A stretch of DNA of 64,000 nt from Drosophila persimilis (taxonomy: Eukaryota > Arthropoda > Insecta > Diptera > Drosophilidae), in assembly GCF_003286085.1 (NCBI RefSeq), contig NW_020825288.1, forward strand, positions 124,001-188,000, written 5' to 3'. Of this stretch, positions 57,730 to 64,000 are shown in pieces. The notes beneath the pieces were generated by a model that saw only the letters and a program-made list of their open reading frames with translations, was not told where the DNA came from and ran no database searches. Both the position numbers and the translations under genes were made by a program. The first letter of the stretch is position 1. The number at the start of each line of letters is the position of its first letter.

Positions 57730-60414
57730 TCTCCCACTCACTACCCTTACAATACTCGGCATACACCATCTGCAATCGACTTCGCGGTCTACAAGGGCGT
57801 GAGGGACGAGTTGCTGCGTATATCCCATCTGAACGACCTCTCATCTGATCATCTCCCAATGGTGGTTCAGTTGAGCATGTCTCCAGCGGAGGCGGTGAAC
57901 AGGAGACGCCTCTTGCCCCCAGGGGCCAGCATCTCGAGATTCCAATCGTGGCTGGACTCGCACATCCATCTGAATACTGAGCTCAGGTCAGCAGAGGATG
58001 TTGATGACGCAGCTAGCATACTTGAGAGGAACGTGTTGGAGGCAGCTGAACATGCCACAAGCGGTTTGAGGAGGCCCGTCCGACCTAGAGTCCAAGCTGA
58101 GTACCAGGTCAGCAATCGAATTCGGCTGATGATTGCCACCAAGAGGCGCCTAAGGAATATGCTGAAGCGGAACCATGACCCAGCAGTGCGGCACCTGTAC
58201 AACATGCTAGCCAACAGGATCCACAAGGAGCTAGAAGCGGACAAAGCCAGACGAGCGGACGCAATCATTGGTTCAATCGATCCCACTGATCGCTACAGCA
58301 TGGCAAAGCTGTGGAGATTGACCAATGGATTGAAGCGGCAGCCAGCAGCCAACTTGCCTGTCCGAAAGTTTTGCGCCGATGGAGATGACAATGCAGACGA
58401 TCCCTGGTGTAAGAGCACGGAGGAGAAGGCAGAGTCCTTTGCGAGGCATCTTGAGCAGAGATTCAAGCCTATTCTGACCAACGCGGCAGCCGACATACGA
58501 GCAATCGAGGAGTCTCTTGAAGAGTTTGGATCCCCTGGTCCCAATTTGAGATTCAGGGCGATCACTCTTCCTGAGATTGAGGCACAGGTCAAGGTATTGA
58601 AGCTGAAAAAGGCCCCAGGAATGGACAGGATCGACAACCGGACAATAAAGGCTCTACCTAAGTCTGCTCTGCTATACTTCGCGCTAATATGCAACAGCTC
58701 CCTCAGGATTGGTTGTTTTCCTAACAGATGGAAGCACGCTGCTGTTAGTATGATCCCCAAGCCAGGAAAACCCGCCGATAAGTTGGCATCTTATCGCCCT
58801 ATCAGTCTGCTTTCGGGTCTGTCGAAACTGTTTGAGCGACTCATTCTGACCAGGATGATGGAAGCTGATGGATTTGTCGAGGCTATTCCAAACCATCAGT
58901 TTGGCTTCAGACATGTACACGCGGCTGAACACCAATTGGGGAGAGTTACAAAGTTCATCCTATCCACCTACGAGAACAATTTGTACTGCTCTGCCATATA
59001 CATGGATATACAGGAGGCCTTTGATCGAGTCTGGCATGCGGGGTTGAAGCATAAAATGAAGCAGTTATTGCCGGCAGCGTTATACAGAGTCCTGTCCCAC
59101 TATTTGGATGATCGGTCCTTTTATGTTGAATGCACAGGCGGCGTCAAGTCAGGAAACAAAATGATTGCAGCAGGCGTTCCTCAGGGCAGCGTACTTGGGC
59201 CAGTTCTATACAACCTGTATACACACGACATGCCGCTTCCTCGCGACAGGGGTATGCTCCTGGCTACCTATGCTGACGACACAGCAATCCTGGCGACTGG
59301 TATGAACCAGCTCATGGCTACCAACAAGCTCAACCGCTTCCTGCACAGCATCTCCAACTGGGCAAAGAAATGGGGCATCAGCATCAACGCTTCCAAAACT
59401 GTGCATATAGTGCATACGTTGCGCACGATCCAGCAGCCAGATGATGATTTGCAGCCGCACATCGCCGACCAGCGAATCAGTAGCGTCGCCGTGCACTCAT
59501 ATCTGGGGGTCAAGCTGGACGCCAAGCTACAGTTCCACCTGCACATCACCAACGTCGTCACCAAGGTCAGGGCAAGGGTCCAAAAACTGCGCTGGCTCCT
59601 GAACACAAACAGCAAACTGAACCTCAACACAAAGGTAATGTTGTACAAGCAGATGATCGCACCGATCTGGCAGTACACATTGGCCGTATGGGGTCCATTA
59701 GCTACCAGCGCAGAATTTGGACGAATACAAGTCGAGCAGAACAAGACCCTACGGCTGATTTGCAATGCGCCATGGTACGTGAGGAACGACACCATCCACA
59801 GGGACCTGGAAGTGGACACGGTAGAGGCAGTCTACGAGAGGGCTTGCAAAAGATACTCGGAACAAATGAGATCCCACCACAACATCGAGGCAGCCAAAGT
59901 GGTCAATGACCCCTATGTACCGCATAGAGTGGCAAGACCCCGGTATTCCGAGTATCTCAGCAGACACCTCCCCAAGGAACTTGCGAAGCACGAGTGGAAC
60001 AGAATCGAGATAATCCCTAACCAACGCCCGTACACGGAGGAGGACCAAATCAGCCACGACAGGAACCTCGATGAAATGCGAAGGATGCTGATTAGGATGG
60101 ATCGCCCAGTGTCGCCACCACAGGAGTTCAACTATTACACCGAGGTTATTCTGCCGAGACGGAGGTTACTGGAGCCTGCCCCCATAGCCACGATCGATCT
60201 GACGGTCAGCAGCAGAAGGCAGCGATTGGAGCGATTGGGCCTGGCAATGGATGCAGCATTGAACGAGATAGCAGAAACACACTCGCGGCACAGCGATAAC
60301 GGCCAAGTCAATGTAAGCACACTCACGCACACTAACACAAATGCCCAGGGAAATCAACCATCGCCAGCAACAGGAACAAGAAGCACTGAAAACAACAACC
60401 AAAATGCTCAGTAG
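57730..60414 (+). CDS. pol: TART-like ORF2, truncated in the endonuclease domain (E13)
   Basis: The 894-codon open frame is identical in translation to that of E12: endonuclease C-terminus, complete RT with YADD, short tail. No degradation by stop or frameshift is seen despite its deep position in the array, consistent with recent duplication. Confidence 0.92.
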   Translation, partial: SPTHYPYNTRHTPSAIDFAVYKGVRDELLRISHLNDLSSDHLPMVVQLSMSPAEAVNRRRLLPPGASISRFQSWLDSHIHLNTELRSAEDVDDAASILERNVLEAAEHATSGLRRPVRPRVQAEYQVSNRIRLMIATKRRLRNMLKRNHDPAVRHLYNMLANRIHKELEADKARRADAIIGSIDPTDRYSMAKLWRLTNGLKRQPAANLPVRKFCADGDDNADDPWCKSTEEKAESFARHLEQRFKPILTNAAADIRAIEESLEEFGSPGPNLRFRAITLPEIEAQVKVLKLKKAPGMDRIDNRTIKALPKSALLYFALICNSSLRIGCFPNRWKHAAVSMIPKPGKPADKLASYRPISLLSGLSKLFERLILTRMMEADGFVEAIPNHQFGFRHVHAAEHQLGRVTKFILSTYENNLYCSAIYMDIQEAFDRVWHAGLKHKMKQLLPAALYRVLSHYLDDRSFYVECTGGVKSGNKMIAAGVPQGSVLGPVLYNLYTHDMPLPRDRGMLLATYADDTAILATGMNQLMATNKLNRFLHSISNWAKKWGISINASKTVHIVHTLRTIQQPDDDLQPHIADQRISSVAVHSYLGVKLDAKLQFHLHITNVVTKVRARVQKLRWLLNTNSKLNLNTKVMLYKQMIAPIWQYTLAVWGPLATSAEFGRIQVEQNKTLRLICNAPWYVRNDTIHRDLEVDTVEAVYERACKRYSEQMRSHHNIEAAKVVNDPYVPHRVARPRYSEYLSRHLPKELAKHEWNRIEIIPNQRPYTEEDQISHDRNLDEMRRMLIRMDRPVSPPQEFNYYTEVILPRRRLLEPAPIATIDLTVSSRRQRLERLGLAMDAALNEIAETHSRHSDNGQVNVSTLTHTNTNAQGNQPSPATGTRSTENNNQNAQ

Positions 60415-61060
60415 CAGTGATGACTTACCGCCAGCAAAGTCCCGTTCAGCCCCTAAGAATGTAACAACCATGGCTGCCACATTCGTACACAGGACACACA
60501 AACGCACGAAAGAAACCACAAATATATGCGAGCGCGACGAATGCCACGGACAAAGAAGACACCGAAATGGCCGTTACGGAAGGAGCACACTGATCAACAT
60601 CTTCCTAAACCGAGCTACTAACGACATAGTAATGGACAACTGCGAACTTAAAAAGAGTAGAAGACTCATGCGACCGACTGCCAAAAAACGCGTCCGACCA
60701 AGGCGCCGCTGTTTCACAACTATGAGCGTTAGCATTTCTGCTGCGCAATTTCTGTCTCCTCCTTCTCCTACAGATATCAAATTGCCGCCAGTGAAGTCCC
60801 TGAGAGGAAGCGAGAAGACAACAACAACTGGAAGGTGGTGGATTTCTGCCATCCCCACTGCCGAGACAACTGTCTGCTGCGCACAGCCACACACGCACAT
60901 ACACACATCCACACAGACACTCAACCCAATGCTTGCTGCCCCGGACCAGAGGGCGGAACAACAAGGAAAGAAAAACGAAGAAATAAACAAAGAAGCAATA
61001 GCTCTGGCTGCCCCGGACCAGTGGGCAGAGGAGAACAAAAAGAAGACAAAAAATAAATAG
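60341..61060 (+). other. Possible third ORF (E13)
   Basis: Same 239-codon frame as in E11 and E12. Confidence 0.28.
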
Positions 61061-61568
61061 AAAAATAAATAGAAGACAATAATTAGAATAAATAACATAT
61101 ATGTATACATAATCGCCCTCCCTACCAATGTAAGGCAACGAAAATGTATCCCCTTAATTATAGTCTACATTTAAATCTAAACTAAGTCTAGAGTATTATG
61201 CTTTAACTCTACCCACTCCCCCTCCCCCCTTTGGCAAACGGACTGTTTACCAAGGCGGAGAGATTTGTACAACAAGATGATTGCGCCGGCAGAACTGCTG
61301 GCAGAAGAGATTTCTTGCTGGAAAAAAGCATTGTATTTGCTGCCTACGGCTGCTAACAGCAGCCTGTAGACAGCTGTATACAAACATTTATATATTAACA
61401 GCCCCAATAGATTGTACCTTAAATGCTATTTTAAAAGTATCTGTACAATAAAGTCCACATAACGTAACGTAGCCCTGGCTCCCCTAACCTGCTGGTCAGG
61501 CCAAGGCTCGAGCCGGGTTACGCTGCGTTATGTCAGTTACGTATCGCCTCCGCTGCATACGACACATC
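60415..61568 (+). other. 3' UTR of TART-like element E13
   Basis: Same sequence as in E11 and E12 up to the terminal CATC. No further gene or repeat was seen. Confidence 0.7.
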
Positions 61569-61583
61569 AAAAACAAAAAAAAA
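61447..61583 (+). promoter_or_regulatory. 3'-end signal of E13
   Basis: AATAAA 61447-61452, hairpin 61458-61532, then the A tail interrupted by one C. Confidence 0.65.
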
Positions 61584-61865
61584 CGTTCCGCAATAATTAA
61601 TAATTAAATAGCCAAAATCGCCACAAAATCCCCGAAATAATATTGCACATGTATATATATACACTGTGCAATATTCAGTAAATACATTCCGGGCAACGAA
61701 GTGTTGTGCCGCGTACAAGTTCCCACAAACACGCCTTACATAACCAAAGTGCCAAAAGTGAAAAAACGTGGGGTAGGCTTCAGCCGCTGCTGACCACCCC
61801 CCCCCCCCCTCCGCATATTAACAATTGTGTTTAGCTGCACAAAAAAAAGCTACAAATATCAAACA
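61584..61865 (+). promoter_or_regulatory. 5' UTR of E14
   Basis: AT-rich start, a TATATATATACA stretch at ~61650, and a run of 13 C at 61797-61809 shortly before the gag start. None of it recurs in the 3' UTRs of E11-E13, so the large 5'/3' repeats known from D. melanogaster TART are not evident. Confidence 0.5.
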
Positions 61866-64000
61866 ATGGTACGTAAACCGTGCCCCAAATCTAAAAAGAA
61901 GACTAATTTGGCCTCGAGTGCCCCGTGCTCAGACAACGAAGTTGATCTGCATTCCCCCCCCTCGCTGCTAATGTCGGGTATATCGCAGAGTGATCTACGC
62001 CCCCTTTCCTGCCGCTCGAGCTCACTGGCCGACTTGACCAGTGATATGCCATCAACCTCAGCTGCCGCTGCAGCCAAGTTGATGCAGGCCCCGTCCACTG
62101 TGAAGCCATTGCTCGCCCCCCCCTCTGCCATGCTAACTAGAGCCTCTGCTGCTACTGCCTCTGCTGCTACTGCCTGTGCTGCCATTCCTGGTGCTGCTGC
62201 TAAAGCCACCGCCCCTACTCGCGTAGCTGCCGCTGCAGCTAAACGCCCATCAACATCTACAGTTCCTAGTGCTGCTCGTGTAGGTGCTGCTCAACGCACG
62301 CCAGTTTCTACTGGTGCTGCCCGTGCTGCTGCTGCCTCTGCTGCTACCTGTGCCCCTGGCAGTTCTGCCACTGCTGTCGCTACCAATCCTACTGCCCTTG
62401 CAGCATCCGTGCCGAGCCAGATGACTCTGCACGAGATACTCAAGGAACAGCGGGAAAAACTTGCAAAGGAGAAGAAGGTGATGGCCATGCTGAAGGCCGA
62501 GTCGGAGGCCCGTAATAAGAAGCGGACGACCACCCTGGCCTCGCCGATTACAAAGGTGTCGGCCAAGATGGTCAAACGGATTGTATCCTCGAAGGAGAAG
62601 CGGGACCCCAACCAGATGAGTACAACAAATTATTACAATATTCTTTCTGATGCTGATATGGATGTGGATGCTGACTGCAGCGAGGGAGAGACAGAAGCCG
62701 AGGAACCTGTTCCCACAAACAGGCCCTCTACTTCTCAGACTACCCCCCCGCCTGCCCCTACTACTGCGCACGCTACAAATGCTGCTGCTACTGCTGACGC
62801 CAAAATTGTGCGGCCAGCCCCTATTTACATACCAAATGTTACAGATATCTTTCCCCTGCTACAGTGCTTCGATAATGCCATTGGCGCTGGTACATATGAT
62901 ACCAGGCCGGCTGCTAATAGGTCTCTAAAGGTAATGTGCCACACAATCGATGGACATAGGGCCCTGATCCGGCTCCTAAATGAGGGACAAGGTGTTGAGC
63001 ACCATACGTTTCGCCTGAAGAGCGAGAGGGGAATGCGTATTGTTATACGCCACCTGCACCGCTCCACACCCACAGATTGGGTGCGTGAACAGCTCGGAAG
63101 ACTCGGATACAAAGTGAGGCATATTGCCAATATCTTTAAAAGGTTTACAAAGGAGCCATTGGACCTATTCGAGGTTGAGCTAGAGCCGCAGGAGATTAAC
63201 AATAATATCTATGAACTAACGGCAATCTGCAGCCAACGGGTCAAGGTGGAGAAGCCCATACGCGCGCCAGGAGTTCCCCAGTGCCATAAGTGTCAGATGT
63301 TCGGGCACTCGAAGAATTACTGCAACCGAGCAGTTATTTGTTTGAAGTGCGGCGATAAGCATGACCCCAAGGACTGCCCCAAGAAGCGGGAGGAGGTGCC
63401 GAAATGCGCAAATTGTGAAGGTCCCCATGTTGCCAGCTACCGTGGCTGTGTGAAGTATAAGGAGTACTGCAACAAAAGAAGAAATGGGTTAGATCAGACC
63501 AACAAGATGCTAAATAAACTTTCGATGCCTACCTTACCCGCCACTCAGGGTTTGCGGCGTCCCCGCCAGCCACCCGTCATGAACCAGCAGGGATTTCCAG
63601 CACTGCAGCAACCTAGCCGCCGGCGAGCGCGCTCTGGCGCAAGAGCTCCTGCTCCTCCAGCTCAAATGAGTAGTTATGCCGATGCACTCCGCACACGGCA
63701 ACCAGCGAGTCATTCCCAGCCTCTTCCTGGGAGGCAAGTATGGCACTCGGTGCCAACAACAGCAGCCACAACTGGATTCCAGCCCGTGGTGAGCAGTCAG
63801 AGTGTCCGTCCTAGCGATGAGCTCAGCCAGAAACTGGACTACCTCATCACCCTGCTGACTCAGGAGCGGATCCAGCATGCGGCCGCCGCTGCTGAATCTA
63901 CTCAAAAGCTGGAAGGGAAGATGGATATATTAATTGCTCAAATGACGAAGCTTACGGACTGCTTATATGCTAGTATTCAGGCGAATTCATTTGCTAGAAA
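61866..64000 (+). CDS. gag: Gag (ORF1) of E14, 3'-partial
   Basis: The open frame from ATG at 61866 covers 711 codons and is cut by the window end. The N-terminus is Ser/Pro- and then strongly Ala-rich (~90-180). A Lys/Glu-rich helix at ~188-221 (LHEILKEQREKLAKEKK) follows, then an acidic patch (~260-285). The pre-knuckle block at ~318-460 contains VIRHLHRSTPTDW and LFEVELEP, clearly related to the HeT-A-type Gag. Three CCHC knuckles occupy ~473-528: CHKCQMFGHSKNYC, CLKCGDKHDPKDC and CANCEGPH...C. A Pro/Arg/Gln linker leads to a second helical segment at ~650-700 with coiled-coil character. There is no poly-Gln tract. It would coat element RNA and direct it to telomeres. Confidence 0.9.
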   Translation, partial: MVRKPCPKSKKKTNLASSAPCSDNEVDLHSPPSLLMSGISQSDLRPLSCRSSSLADLTSDMPSTSAAAAAKLMQAPSTVKPLLAPPSAMLTRASAATASAATACAAIPGAAAKATAPTRVAAAAAKRPSTSTVPSAARVGAAQRTPVSTGAARAAAASAATCAPGSSATAVATNPTALAASVPSQMTLHEILKEQREKLAKEKKVMAMLKAESEARNKKRTTTLASPITKVSAKMVKRIVSSKEKRDPNQMSTTNYYNILSDADMDVDADCSEGETEAEEPVPTNRPSTSQTTPPPAPTTAHATNAAATADAKIVRPAPIYIPNVTDIFPLLQCFDNAIGAGTYDTRPAANRSLKVMCHTIDGHRALIRLLNEGQGVEHHTFRLKSERGMRIVIRHLHRSTPTDWVREQLGRLGYKVRHIANIFKRFTKEPLDLFEVELEPQEINNNIYELTAICSQRVKVEKPIRAPGVPQCHKCQMFGHSKNYCNRAVICLKCGDKHDPKDCPKKREEVPKCANCEGPHVASYRGCVKYKEYCNKRRNGLDQTNKMLNKLSMPTLPATQGLRRPRQPPVMNQQGFPALQQPSRRRARSGARAPAPPAQMSSYADALRTRQPASHSQPLPGRQVWHSVPTTAATTGFQPVVSSQSVRPSDELSQKLDYLITLLTQERIQHAAAAAESTQKLEGKMDILIAQMTKLTDCLYASIQANSFAR

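Larger units (their letters stand above)
57730..61583 (+). mobile_element. E13: 5'-truncated TART-like element, second copy of the tandem duplication
   Basis: It shares its truncation point and sequence with E12. The tail differs: five A, a C and nine A (61569-61583), then unrelated sequence of E14. This tail therefore marks the original insertion junction, and the pure 13-A junctions of E11 and E12 belong to the duplicated unit. Confidence 0.8.
61584..64000 (+). mobile_element. E14: 5' part of a telomeric element with a divergent Gag, probably full-length TART-type
   Basis: It begins after the E13 tail with a ~280-bp 5' UTR unlike the GTGACTTG leader of the HeT-A/TAHRE-like elements, followed by gag running past the window end. 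Its pol, if present, is outside. Assignment to the same family as E11-E13 is inference from adjacency and from TART being the third telomeric family. Confidence 0.7.

Noticed and set aside
1..64000. Host genes, tRNA, LTRs or other transposon families between elements
   Set aside because: Every junction goes directly from oligo(A) to the next element; no intervening sequence remains unassigned.

Overview
The window is a stretch of Drosophila telomere: a head-to-tail array of jockey-clade non-LTR retrotransposons of the three families that maintain fly chromosome ends in place of telomerase (HeT-A, TAHRE and TART types). Evidence is the three-knuckle CCHC Gag proteins, the apurinic-type endonuclease plus YADD reverse transcriptase ORF2 proteins, and a uniform orientation in which each element ends in an oligo(A) run joined directly to the next element, without target-site duplications or host genes. 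Families are named by architecture. I cannot assign the species; the melanogaster group is the best guess. All elements lie on the + strand with oligo(A) to the right, so the chromosome end is to the left, the centromere to the right, and elements become older from left to right.

Layout. 1-6231: TAHRE-like element (E1) cut by the window start. 6232-16263: two full HeT-A-like elements (E2, E3) with gag only. 16264-24078: one complete TAHRE-like element (E4) with gag and pol. 24079-44318: four full HeT-A-like elements (E5-E8). 44319-46121: a HeT-A-like element (E9) 5'-truncated to the last 41 codons of gag plus its 3' UTR. 46122-51060: full HeT-A-like element (E10). 51061-61583: three 5'-truncated TART-like elements (E11-E13) holding pol and a 1.15-kb 3' UTR; E12 and E13 are an apparently perfect 3,852-bp tandem duplication. 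61584-64000: 5' UTR and most of gag of another element (E14) with a divergent Gag, probably the full-length TART-type.

How the parts work together. HeT-A-like elements encode only Gag and must borrow a reverse transcriptase; the TAHRE-like elements share the same Gag N-terminal two thirds, 5' UTR and last ~400 bp and supply pol, so they are the likely helper. Gag and 3' UTR sequences are mosaics among copies, implying frequent template switching or recombination.

The most unusual signal is on the minus strand. The ~200-bp irregular repeats of the HeT-A-like 3' UTR carry, unit after unit, consensus splice donors and pyrimidine-tract acceptors spaced as short fly introns (mostly 69-75 nt) alternating with ~123-137-nt mini-exons. 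The TAHRE-like elements have an antisense 78-nt intron of the same kind inside the end of ORF2. This predicts multiply spliced antisense telomeric transcripts. No tRNA, rRNA, CRISPR, LTR element or host gene was seen.
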